In this document: positions 1 through 10,805 of the stretch, one piece after another | Layout: each line of letters opens with the position of its first letter | Numbering within the stretch: the first letter of the stretch is position 1 | Assembly (NCBI GenBank): GCA_019095985.1 | Contig: CM032663.1 | Location: 36,972,422 to 37,036,421, forward strand | Origin: Streblospio benedicti | Taxonomy: Eukaryota > Annelida > Polychaeta > Spionida > Spionidae | Direction: 5' to 3' | Length of the DNA: 64,000 bases | Notes under the pieces: generated by a model | Databases searched by the model: none | What the model was told of the DNA's origin: nothing | What the model saw: the letters and a program-made list of their open reading frames with translations, nothing else | Translations under genes and position numbers: made by a program

Positions 1-879
1 TGAATATAGAATTCCATACATTAAAGAAAGGTAAAAACAGTAACAGTAAAAAGTAAACAGTAATAACAGAAGATGAATAAATTTCATGCAAAGAATACCC
101 TTTCCGCCTATATATTACAAAGCCCCGTCCACACCCCTGTAAGACTATATATGCGACTGTATATGAGGTGACGGTTGCTGGGCGCCGCATAGAAACATTT
201 TTTAAAAGGGGTTGTCCTGCATGTCCACACCGCTACGACGATTCGTCGTATACATAAGCTTAATAGGCCTGTCACACAAATATAACAAACTGATACCGGA
301 CTGAAGGCAGAAAGATTTTGCCACTGTATGAGCATCCGTCGCTTCCGATATCCATATTCGATATTACAATGTTGTTCATACGTTGATGTCAGTCATCATG
401 CCGTTGAGCCGATGTTTCAAGCCTCAATCCGTCCCAAATGTTTTGGGCTGCTCAAAAATTGGGAACGGATTTTTCACTTAAAATTTCCAATGAATATACG
501 GCGAACATGCGAGGAGTTTCCGTGAAGCATCAGTGGAGGGTCCGTCACCGAATGTGGACGTGTTGGGAATGGGCGACCCGTCGACGGATGATAACGTCAA
601 TTTAACAGACGCTGGGCAGACGTGTGCGTGTCTTCCTTGTATGTTTAATAGATTCTTGTCGGATTTCAACACGTATGTTCACCATACTGCAATAGACGCT
701 CGTCGGATTTACATGTAACACCGGCATTCTCTGACTACGGTCATTACGGTGTCAAAGGGCTATGGTGGCCCGCTGCTCACCTCATCAAGCAGACCACCAC
801 TACTGGCGACCCCCTTGAACCAGATTTGAAGGTAGCTCTGACTCTCCGCAAGGACACCCAGGATTTTATATGTTTTATA
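1..879. other. Upstream DNA, no recognised gene
   Basis: I see no supportable gene here. The stretch 480-720 is noticeably richer in GC and CpG than its surroundings and has short open frames on both strands, but none resembles a protein I recognise, and no splice or start context supports them. It could be a relic of a mobile element cut off by the adjacent gap. Confidence 0.5.
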
Positions 880-979
880 NNNNNNNNNNNNNNNNNNNNN
901 NNNNNNNNNNNNNNNNNNNNNNNNNNNNNNNNNNNNNNNNNNNNNNNNNNNNNNNNNNNNNNNNNNNNNNNNNNNNNNN
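880..979. other. Assembly gap of 100 N
   Basis: Exactly 100 consecutive N bases. This round number is the usual placeholder for a join of unknown size between contigs, so the true distance between the flanks is unknown. Open frames crossing it are meaningless. Confidence 0.98.
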
Positions 980-1067
980 CAATTGAAACTAATGTCCAGG
1001 GTGACTGAGAATAAACGTCCATGGGACAATATATTGTATACTCATCTGCACCAGTTTAATACATAAC

Positions 1068-1366
1068 ATAACAGGATTTTACCTACTTTTGCACATATTT
1101 TACCAAGCTTACCTTGAAAGCTTTCGATTCATCCTGCTTCTTCCTTAGTCTGCCACCAATCCCCTTATTTCATCATGTGATTGTGGTGTGACGTCATTGG
1201 ATTGCAACCTGCCAGTAATCTAAACAAGCATCCTACCAGCAGCCGATGACATCACCATCATATGATGAATAGGCGGATTGGCGGCAGACTGAGGAAGAAC
1301 CAGGATGATTCGAAATCTTTCAAGGTAAGCTTGGTGAAATATACATAAAAGTGGGTGAAATCCTAT
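1068..1366. mobile_element. Foldback MITE with arms of about 110 bp
   Basis: The left arm (about 1070-1180) and right arm (about 1250-1365) are imperfect reverse complements. CCAAGCTTACCTTGAAAG on the left is mirrored by CTTTCAAGGTAAGCTTGG on the right, and a stretch reading AGTCTGCCACCAATCC is mirrored by GGATTGGCGGCAGACT. There is no coding capacity. The structure is that of a non-autonomous foldback DNA transposon. Several mismatches between the arms suggest it is not recent. I could not define a target-site duplication. Confidence 0.75.
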
Positions 1367-2574
1367 ATTTTGTCCATGGAATAATTGACTCCAAATTTTA
1401 CCCAGCATTACAACACAGATGAGATACCTTTATAGAACAATAGGACTGGTACTTATGGCCCTGCAAAGTAGTGTAATTCAACATATTGAATAAAGAAAAC
1501 AACATGCTTTAAAGCCACTTGTGGTCCTCAGCTGCACCCCACCAGTCCACCACAGTAGGTGAAATCCTTTTATTCTCAAGAAAACCCTCACTTCCTTTTG
1601 GGTGACAAAAGAAGCACGTTTGTCATATTGATGTATACAAGAAAACATTTGGAACATGTAGCGTATTTCTTAACAATGGAAAAGCAGTGTTTGGCGTACA
1701 GGTGTTCACATGCGCATTGTGATTGTTTGGAAAGGTACCGGTATTTGCTGTATTAACGTTGGCAATGTTGAAGCCCCAGGAAATATTTATGAGCAGTCTC
1801 TGCTCCGAAACCTGTCCAGTATGTTATACAGCGATACATATGAAATGAATTTTGATTAAAACATTTGGAACATGTAGCGAAAATGAAAAAGATTTTGGCA
1901 CAACCAATGCGCAAAATATAGCAACTTTAAATGTACAGAAATATCAGCGTCAAAAACCTGTCCAGTATGTTATACAGCCACATTCCAATGAATTTTTTGA
2001 TTCACAACCAACAAAATATAGCATTTGTAGGCGCACGTGACAATACTTTCACCTTGCTGGTGTGTGATCGCGTGACATGTGACGTGGGGTTTCCTTGAGA
2101 ATTACAATAACAGTATCTAGCTAAGTTAAAGTATACCACAACTTGACACATTGTGCTAATCAGATGTATATTATTATATGACTTTGGCACAATGGAATAA
2201 GGGTGATCCTTGAGCACTTAACATGTAATTTAATAAGATTTGTATACAGAAATGGAGGAAAACAAATATAATTATCATCAAAACTAACCTTAACATTTTA
2301 TGATAATCCAAACATACTCCATTAAAAAATGTTAAAATTAGCATTATTCATTTACTTGTATGAAAATAAATTAATTCCATAACCATGCATGCGGATATCT
2401 TAGTAAGAAAGAGAGCTCATCAGTCAATTTGATGCAAGTTCAAGATACATGAGCAATATTGCATGGATGTATAACCTCCATCAAGATGCCTGGAAATTGA
2501 ATAATTAATTATCTTAATTATGTTCTGCCATTTTCCATGATTTTCTTAACCAATTTTCTTCAATATTGTCAGTC
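1367..2574. other. Non-coding stretch with a local direct duplication
   Basis: No gene is supported. Two motifs occur twice in direct orientation. AACATTTGGAACATGTAGCG occurs near 1643 and 1860. A longer stretch starting ACCTGTCCAGTATGTTATAC and running on to an AATGAATTTT motif occurs near 1810 and 1966. This suggests an old tandem duplication of about 160-220 bp. The rest is AT-rich unique-looking DNA. Confidence 0.55.
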
Positions 2575-3737
2575 GGATGATGTACATTTTGTCATGCTCC
2601 GCAAAAGTGGAACAGTGTTCTTTTCTTGACCCCCTCCCCCCAAAAGTGGAAACATCAGATGTGTGACATAATCGAAGAATATCTACAGTGTTTCACGATA
2701 TTTATTCAAATATCAGAGTTTCCAATTACGCATATATGTGCGTATTTTACGTACTGAACTACCGTGTCGACCTCCTAGAATAAACCCAGGTCGTACTTAC
2801 CCTTTGATATTCAGTGGTCTGTTTACGTTTTGTATAATATACAGTGCGTAGAAACATAAAATAAGATTAATTCAGTGTTCATCCTAGGGCCGCGCCCTGC
2901 GCCAATGACCCATACTAATATCAAATGACCCATCCCTGCACAGATTTTCGTGCCATAAGTCCCATTAAATAGTAGTGTCACGCGCCCTCTCCACAATATA
3001 CAATGAGCGGTCATTCCGTGTTCCGTAATCTGCAGATGGGAATATTGCTCTTTTTCAACCAATCACGTTCTTCCTTGTAAATTGTCTTTGGAAGCACTGT
3101 GGATTCTCATGTGCCTGGTCAAGTGTGGATTCTCATGTGTTTGGTCAGATGGCCACTGCTGCTTGGCTAAGTACAAGGCGGGCCAAATTTCAAAATAATT
3201 GAGTTTCAATCATAAATTGATAAGTGTTTAGTTTGTTAGTATTACTGTAATGTAATGAAATGAAAATAAAACATGATTTGAATAGTTAAAATACATTTAT
3301 TTTTTTATTAAATTTAATTGGTTTTAATAGACACAATGCGAAAAACGTATTGACCCACAGAAAAAAAATAAGAAGTCAATTTTGACCCCCTAAATTTCCT
3401 CATTACCTCCTGAATTTTTTTTTGAAGAAGTCAGAAAACCTCCTGAGTAAAAATTGTCTGGAAACTCCGAATATTACTTATATATGCCATAAAATAATAT
3501 TTATTATATATGAGGAATGTAAATCATAATATTAATTAATGTGTGAAATCTGCTGTGTATATCTTTAATGCCACATTTAAATAGTAAATAGCGGAATTCT
3601 GATATGATTAGTTTTAGCGAGCGCGATAAAATATTAGACCCACAAAAAAAGTGGGATATCCAAAACTTGACCGAAACCCATCCCTAAAGTGGAACACTGT
3701 TCCACTTTTGCGGAGCGTGACAAAATGTACATCATCC
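2575..3737. mobile_element. Non-autonomous DNA transposon, about 46-bp TIRs
   Basis: The left end (2575-2620) begins GGATGATGTACATTTTGTCA, and the right end (3692-3737) is its reverse complement with about one mismatch. The TIRs enclose about 1.16 kb of AT-rich DNA without a coding frame. Long matching TIRs around non-coding filler are typical of internally deleted DNA transposons. No target-site duplication is obvious, so the superfamily is not assigned. Confidence 0.75.
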
Positions 3738-4586
3738 CTGAAACTTAAACAGACTTACCATAACACTATGGCTGGCTGCTTTACCGTAAGTATCAAGTAA
3801 GGCAGTCACAGGTAACGTAGATATTGGTCTTTTCATATTCTTGTAATAATTGGAATTGGAGGATTATCTCTAACAGTATATGTATTTGAGTGAAAGTTTG
3901 TGAGAATACTTCTAAAAGCTTGTTCTAATATCTGTTTCATAAAAATCTGACAAGTATTTTCATTTGGCCTGATGAAGCTGATGCGAATTTGTGAAATCAC
4001 CGAAAATGTCGCTATCTGAGCAGCATGAAAGGTTCCAATATCAAATATAATCCTTTAATCATGAATAATTGAACCCCAGATGAACCAAATATGTACATTT
4101 GTTGGAAGTATTTCCTAGTTTCCCATATAGCCGCATAGTATTATATTCTGACTTCAAGGCAAATTCATACAATACATAAAATGCAGCCGAATGTGAAATG
4201 TGAAATGAGATATTTATACTCCAGGTGTGCATGAGAAACTAAATTATGTGTCAGATCTTTGAAACTTTTTCACTTAATAGAGCAAGTTTCTAGAAGTAAA
4301 TTATTAATGTATACTGTCAAAAATTTTCCTAAATACATTTTTGTATTCGGAGATACATGTAATATCATAATTCTAATTCCTACAAGAACCTGAAAAGACT
4401 AATAAGTCTTAGATGAGTCATCTATTATACCTTCCATGTCCTAAATGTACCAAAATACTAGTACACAAGATCACAAGGGTCAACAATGGAGACATAAACA
4501 TTTTAATGTGCACAAGCATTCCACATCATTCCCCTACACCAACTTCAACTTATGGATTTCAGTGGCGATATGGACAACTGGACGTC
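3738..4586. other. AT-rich non-coding stretch
   Basis: I see no gene, RNA gene or clear repeat structure here. Confidence 0.5.
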
Positions 4587-4978
4587 ACATAGAACAGTAC
4601 ACACCCATCCTATATATTTTCATCTTTAAACCATTTTAGCAAAGCTATCAATGAACCGAAAATAGTGTTTGAGGTATCAAAATAAAGCTACTTACTTACA
4701 TTTCAGTAAGATAAACACAATTCTCATGATTCATTAAAAAAAAACATGGTCTATGGTGCATTTAAATATGGCATAATAACGTACGTATGCACACCCAACC
4801 CGTAGGTGGCGATAATCTGCGATTTGTTTATAAGATCTTACAAGAAATTTTCTTTTTTAACTTTGACACAGTTAAAACAATCCTGGTCATGGTGGTAATA
4901 TTATTTGGTACTAGTTTGGATGCTATTTTTTTAAACATATGGGATGAGTATGACCTATGGGAACTGTGTGAACAGGTC
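4587..4978. mobile_element. MITE copy A, TIR containing CACACCCATCC
   Basis: This is one of two related copies of a roughly 390-bp element. The left end has TAGAACAGTACACACCCATCC-like sequence (to 4610). The internal sequence matches copy B over most of its length, for example the shared AAGCTACTTACTTA and GTGGCGATAATNTGCGATTTG blocks. The right end is decayed. It has no coding capacity; the short open frames inside it are by chance. Confidence 0.72.
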
Positions 4979-5019
4979 TAAGTACCTGCTGGATCACCAA
5001 TTGCTAAACCCGGCTGTAT

Positions 5020-5105
5020 ACATAAACCATGAATTTTACATATGACATGAAATTTAGTGATCTATACAACGGGAAGTTAACGTCATATGTAAAATTCACA
5101 GATTG
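5020..5105. repeat. Short inverted repeat between the two MITE copies
   Basis: TGAATTTTACATATGACAT (about 5029) is mirrored by a sequence starting GTCATATGTAAAATTCA (about 5083), leaving a loop of about 35 bases. It lies exactly between the two MITE copies, so it may be the remains of a third element or of the duplication junction. Confidence 0.55.
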
Positions 5106-5109
5106 TGAG

Positions 5110-5502
5110 TAGAGCACCTCACACCCATCCCGTATTTTCTTTGTTTAAACCATCGTAGCACAGCTTTTAATGAACCAACAATAGCGTTTAAAGTGTCAAA
5201 AGGAAGCTACTTACTTATATTTTCGTAAGATAAACACAATTTTTATGGTTCATTAAAATTACATGATCTATGATGCATTTTGTTATCAAATAACATCATC
5301 CCATAAGTGGCGATAATATGCGATTTGAACATGTTTATTTACATTAGATCTTACTAGAAATTTTCTTTTTACACTTTGGCGCCGGAAAAACTATCGTGTT
5401 CAAAGTAGTAATATTATTTGGCACTTGTTTGGATGCTAAATATTTTTTTAAAAAAACATACAGGATGGGTGTGACCTAGGGGATGGGTGTGCACTGCTCT
5501 AT
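5110..5502. mobile_element. MITE copy B, TIR containing CACACCCATCC
   Basis: This is the better preserved copy. The left TIR contains CACACCCATCC (5120-5130), and its reverse complement GGATGGGTGTG occurs twice at the right end (5463-5473 and 5481-5491). The inverted match extends outward through AGAGCA. It is in the same orientation as copy A and about 130 bp from it. It has no coding capacity. Confidence 0.78.
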
Positions 5503-6320
5503 GACCGAACAGTGCGATTGATGCTCTAAGTGCTCATAACATTAAAAAATTAGAATCTACATGCTCATAAAATCATACGATCCCAATAGCACGAATCCTT
5601 TAAGATTGTCTTTTAGACAACATTGAAAGAAAACTACTATGCCATGCCAGGCATGTGCCCAATTGGCAATATCTGGTCAGAACTGTCAATTGAAGATAAT
5701 GAAGATGGACAATGATTGGACAGGTATTATAGAAAGGTAATGTACTAAGTAGGTCCAAACAGCATTATGCTAGTCTACAACACGTAGGGATTACAATTAT
5801 TTTGATAAATGATGTTCTACGAGATACAAAATTACCGAAAATACAAATAAAAACTGTAAAACCTGGTAATATCTGTTGAACGAAATATTTTTTGTTTCAT
5901 AGTTATTTCCGCTCCCATATTTTTATTCTATTTTCCATACAAAAGCAGATTTTGATAAAATAAAACAGTTGTTTCATATAATAACTGTAGGAATCATGTA
6001 TATATATAGTTACCTTTAAATAAGCTGTACCATTTTTGAAAATATATCATATAAAAAATATCAAATATATTAATATATCCGAACATACAATATAGATATA
6101 TGATGTACAGATAAATACACAGAAAGGCCAAAAGTTAATGTTCTACCCAACACAACGAACACTTTTGACAGTTTTTTTTATATTATACACAAATCTAGAC
6201 ATGCTGTTAAAGATTGTATATATTCTTACAATTTCGATACTATCTATGCTCAATGCAATATATATATATCTCATATTTTAATCATATATTGACTTAAAAT
6301 ATAAAGAAATACTTTTCATT
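5503..6320. other. AT-rich upstream region of CFAP54
   Basis: Very AT-rich sequence with TATATA runs and no coding frame, repeat family or RNA gene that I can support. It may hold distal promoter sequence of CFAP54, but only the X-box downstream of it is recognisable. Confidence 0.45.
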
Positions 6321-6334
6321 GTTTCCATAGCAAC
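6321..6334 (+). promoter_or_regulatory. RFX X-box in the CFAP54 promoter
   Basis: GTTTCCATAGCAAC fits the X-box consensus GTHNYYATRRNAAC at every position. RFX transcription factors bind this palindrome and drive cilium-assembly and motility genes across animals. It ends 138 bases before the CFAP54 start codon, inside the usual X-box window. The match is seen in the sequence. Its use as a promoter element is inferred from the ciliary role of the gene it precedes. Confidence 0.85.
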
Positions 6335-6472
6335 GCAGGTTGTTTCAACATGGTGGTTGTAGATCATTTTCAACGAGCTTTCCTTTAATTAATACCAATT
6401 CTCTCACTTTTAAAATACCCCTGGACAAACAAAACCTGTCACTCCAAGTTAGGGTTATAACGGCTGTAGAAT

Positions 6473-9400
6473 ATGGCATCCATATTAAAGAATGCAGCCG
6501 CAGCGGCTGTGGGTAATAACAATTCAACTTCATATTATTCACCTAATAAAACTAATCCAGTGTTGCAAGCTATGGAGCAGGAAACAAAATTATTTATTGC
6601 ATACATGAAAAAACGGATAACACCTGGATATAAAGCCCCAAATGATGAGCCCATATCTAGAGCGTAAGTATCAGAATCAGACTGGTGAACCAAAGTTTGT
6701 GAATGAAAGTAATTTTTGCGAATGTGTTCACCATTTTTTTCCATCTGTCCATCCATCTTTTCGTTCGACTTGTCACGTTCTAATTGCAGGCCCCATGGTT
6801 TGAGTCAGTGTGATCCAATTTGATTTGTTGGTTGAAAATGGCGACCACACTGAACCTGTTCCAGTCATTTGACATGGACCCAAATGGTCCATATTTGCAT
6901 CTATATTGGATCATTATTTGGTCCATTTCTTACTGTTACCCCCTGTACAGTAGCATCGATTGACCTGATGTGTTCAAATTTGGTATGTGACTCAGAAATA
7001 GTGACCATGCACTCACAACCTCTATATATTTCACATGGACTCAAACAGTCCATATTTGGATCCATATCAGTTAATTACATGATCCATTTATGACTATTAC
7101 CCCTCTACAGGACGAATTGTTTGTTTTTCAGTTGACAATGTTAATCAGTGGTAGACTACTTCACAACACACCCAAATGGTCCATATTTGGCCCCATTTTG
7201 GACCATTGTCAGACTATAAGAGCATGCAGGAGCACATTTCATGCATTAATAACTAAAAAAAAAATCCCCCGTGCAAGATGATGACAATGGGTCATGGTGG
7301 CATTACTGACTGACTGACAAACATTGTTTACATTTAACAGCCATGAAAAAGAGCCCTAGTAGGTATTTTATTTCTGCCTATACTGGATAAGGCCTCGATG
7401 TCCCATCTTGCAGTCCAGAACGAAAATGTTATAACCAGGGAGAATGTGTAATTGCACATATTTATTCTTTCATTTCAGTGCAGATACATTGTTTCAACTG
7501 TGGAATAAATATGAACCAAGGCTTCCAAAAGCTTTATATCAGAGTAAACTTTTGGAAATGGGTGACTTTTTAGTTTCAATCAAGGTAAAAGTAGAAACTT
7601 TTGTTTGCATTGTAAATATGAAGATTTATCTCTTGTCTCTGTTTGAAAATCATTTGAAGTAAAATGTATTGTTTGTTTCATTGTTTGTTTCTGTTCGATC
7701 TTTTAAGGAATATAATCTTGCACTGTGGCAGTGCTATGGAAGGTATCTAAAATCATTTGGTGATGTTAATGTAGATGAAATAACAAATACGGAAGACTTC
7801 AAGCAAGCATTCTTTCCTAGCGGATTTGATGCAGAAGATGCTGGATTTACAGTAAGCATTGTGATAAACTAATTAGTGTTAGTGGCTACCAAATCTGTAC
7901 AATTTTATTTTAAGATATTGATTGACATGAAGTTCTAAAGAATCCACAGTAATACAATATATAGAAACATGTTATCTCGATTTTAATACTATATTCTCTT
8001 TTTAACTGCTTTATTCATCAAACAAATAGATATATTCAATTTTTGAAAAGGAGTTTCCTTTTGAATGAAAAGATTCATTTGTTTGATGAATCTTAATATA
8101 GTTTGAGAATATAGTATTAAAATGAGACCTTATGCTGCATAACCAGGTACATTCAATTTTATTGTTATCTCGAATCTTTGGGGATAACAGTAGAATACTT
8201 CAGATGCCCAATATTTGAGACAAGCAACTGATACATGTTCATAATGTGGTCGAAGGCCAATGAAGGGAAATAAAACCAATTGAACTTCAAGATAACAAAA
8301 ACTTTGAGTTAAGCAATACATAGGATCAGAGATAACATGGTTCTTCTGTACATGTATGTATTTAGTAAGAATGAAGTATAATTAACAAACCCAAACATTT
8401 CAAAGGTAAATGATTACATATATTAAGCTATAAATAAACATGACATAATATAAACATTTAGAAATGAGATTGTTATAATTTTTATATTTTTTGTTATTTT
8501 GAATATTATTTTTTCATAGAAAAACAAGGTAAGAGTTTGGCGTACCCATTCATTGGACATAAGAATTATTGAATAGTTATTTTTCCATTAGTTTTTCTGT
8601 CTAAAATCTGGTTATCTAGAGTTGAGGGTTGTGGGTATTTTATACAAAGCCCCAAACTAGCATTCATAATTTAATGTTTATACACTATGTATATCAGTGT
8701 AAATAATTAATTATGCGTAGATTTACCATTCCAGATACATATAGTACATGTAGTATATGATAGGTCTTCTATAAAAAATTACGTTTATTCTTGGTGGGTG
8801 GTATAACATTGTGGCAGTTTTCTTTTTTTCCATTGCTGTTAAAATTGCTTATCTTGAGGTAATTTACCTTATTATGTTAAGCTTGGTGGTGGACAGTAAA
8901 ATACAGAAGACAAATGTTCTTATTTTGACCTTTCATGATGGATGTGTGCATTAGTAAATTATATATTTTGTTCCATATTATGTACTTACAAGATAAAAAT
9001 TTATATGATGTTTTATTGATTTTGAATTATGGTAACGTTGTAACTACATTAAAAGAAATTATTTCGTGGAATTAATCTTTATACTGTTAAACCTAAACTC
9101 TGTTGATATTTTTATAATTGTGATTGTGTTCTTATATAGTTTCGAGCACTGATGGGAAAAAGTATATCATCATATCAAGTTATTCGACAAACCGACCCCA
9201 AACTGCAGAACCCTGAGAGTGTTGATAAAAGTATTCAGATTCTCAAGTTCCTAAGACTGGTCACTCAGGTCATCTTGCCTACAGAGTCCCTTTGTTGGCT
9301 TGTTTACAATGGTAATAGTTGCTCAAAATTCAATCACATTCTCTGTACAATTCACTTAATCATAAGCGGTCTGTCATGTTCCTTTTGAAAATACCAGCAT

Positions 9401-10805
9401 AAGTCCAACTAGCACAAATATATTGAAATCATCACAACTCACTTAATTGTAGTAGGATTTGTAGTTTTGATTTACAAAATTGATGAGAATAAATTCTATA
9501 TTACAAAATTTCTACTTGTAAGTGGATAAAGTAAAAAACACAAAAACATAAAGATTTAAAAGCAATTCTATATGAATTTGAATTGTAGTGTTTAGAAAAA
9601 AAGCTTCCTTGTTATTAACAACCTGGAATCATGGCTCTGTCCCAATATTTTAGCATATTTCTATTTCATATAACCAGTCTTTGAAATAATTTGCTAAGAT
9701 CTGTTTTTGTATTATTGTTGCATGTTATGTATAATTGTCTTTCCTTACAACTGTTTCTTTCTCTTAACCACAATATCAACTTCTTTTTTTTATATATATA
9801 ATTTTATTTCTATTTTACAAATAGCTTTTCATTACAAATTTATAAAATTGAGAACGTATGAATTACGATGTAATGTAATGAATTATTGTCATTCATAATG
9901 TTCTAATCACGTATAAAAATCAAAGACTTTGATTTTATATTTCAGGTACAATACATATATACAGCATTTCCAGACATTTGATGTCACTTGGACACTCTAG
10001 CAGGGTAAGATAAAGATTTTGATCCAATTAAAGTATTGATAAAGACTGAGGAGTTTTGTTTCTAATAAGATTTATTTAACTTGCTGCAAGGTTGCATGTT
10101 TGTTATTGAACTCAAAGCTTTTCAATGGACACTTAATTGTAGGTGCTAGAGTTTCTACTGTGGGCGTGTATGTGCATGGAGTCATCAGTGCCACTACTGG
10201 GTGTGAAGTATCTTGGTTGGAGGTCAACATTGTACACGGCCGTCTGTCAGTGTTACTACGACTGTAATGCTGGACATGATGGAGAGGTGAGGCGCCCAAT
10301 ACACTCTGTAGAGTGGTTACTTTGAAATTAAATTATTTTTTTTTTTTGCTTAGTACTAGACATATGCTATTCATTTGTTTCTTTTTAACAGAATGATCAT
10401 TGAATTAATAGATAGATGTAACAAGATAAACAGAGGTTTAAAATAATAAACCATTCATACAAATGGGACTTTATGTAAATTGCATGTGTTTTAAATATGT
10501 GATTCCATGCATCTTGTCTTTTGTCTTTGGAGTCCGTCTTCACATTGTTTATGATCACACCCTGATGTAGAATGATCTCCATTCTGCAGGCGTTTGCACG
10601 ACGAGCGCTGAGTAAGATCAATGAGCTGAGTCAGCTAGAACTGCTGAGTAATGCAACTGAGAGTAAAGCAACGGAAGAAGCCTTTCGTGCTGCAACCATC
10701 AAGATGGCTATAATGGTCTACAAGCGCACAGTATTTGAGAGTCGTCGCCGGCCAAAGGGATTGCTGCGCCCCAAAACTCGCACAAATCTCAAAGATGCTG
10801 CTGGA
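6473..10805 (+). CDS. CFAP54: CFAP54 exons 1-7 (residues 1-344)
   Basis: Exons: 6473-6663, 7479-7584, 7708-7851, 9140-9311, 9946-10004, 10143-10286, 10590-10805. They encode the start of the conserved CFAP54 N-terminal domain (formerly a DUF in Pfam). A low-complexity leader rich in Ala and Asn (about 1-25) precedes the first conserved helix, NPVLQAMEQETKLFIAYMKK. The YNLALWQCYGRYL, SVDKSIQILKFLRLVTQV and WACMCMESSVPLL helices follow. Exon 7 ends with a basic segment (ESRRRPKGLLRPKTRTNL). The next conserved stretch, LPWPRTQSEKLL, lies 10.2 kb downstream beyond the nested receptor gene. Exon 1 carries the start codon. A 5' untranslated exon further upstream cannot be excluded. Confidence 0.95.

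Noticed and set aside
3686-3708. Palindrome GGAACACTGTTCC as a steroid-receptor site
   Set aside because: The half-sites are spaced by one base rather than three, and the palindrome is part of a transposon TIR.
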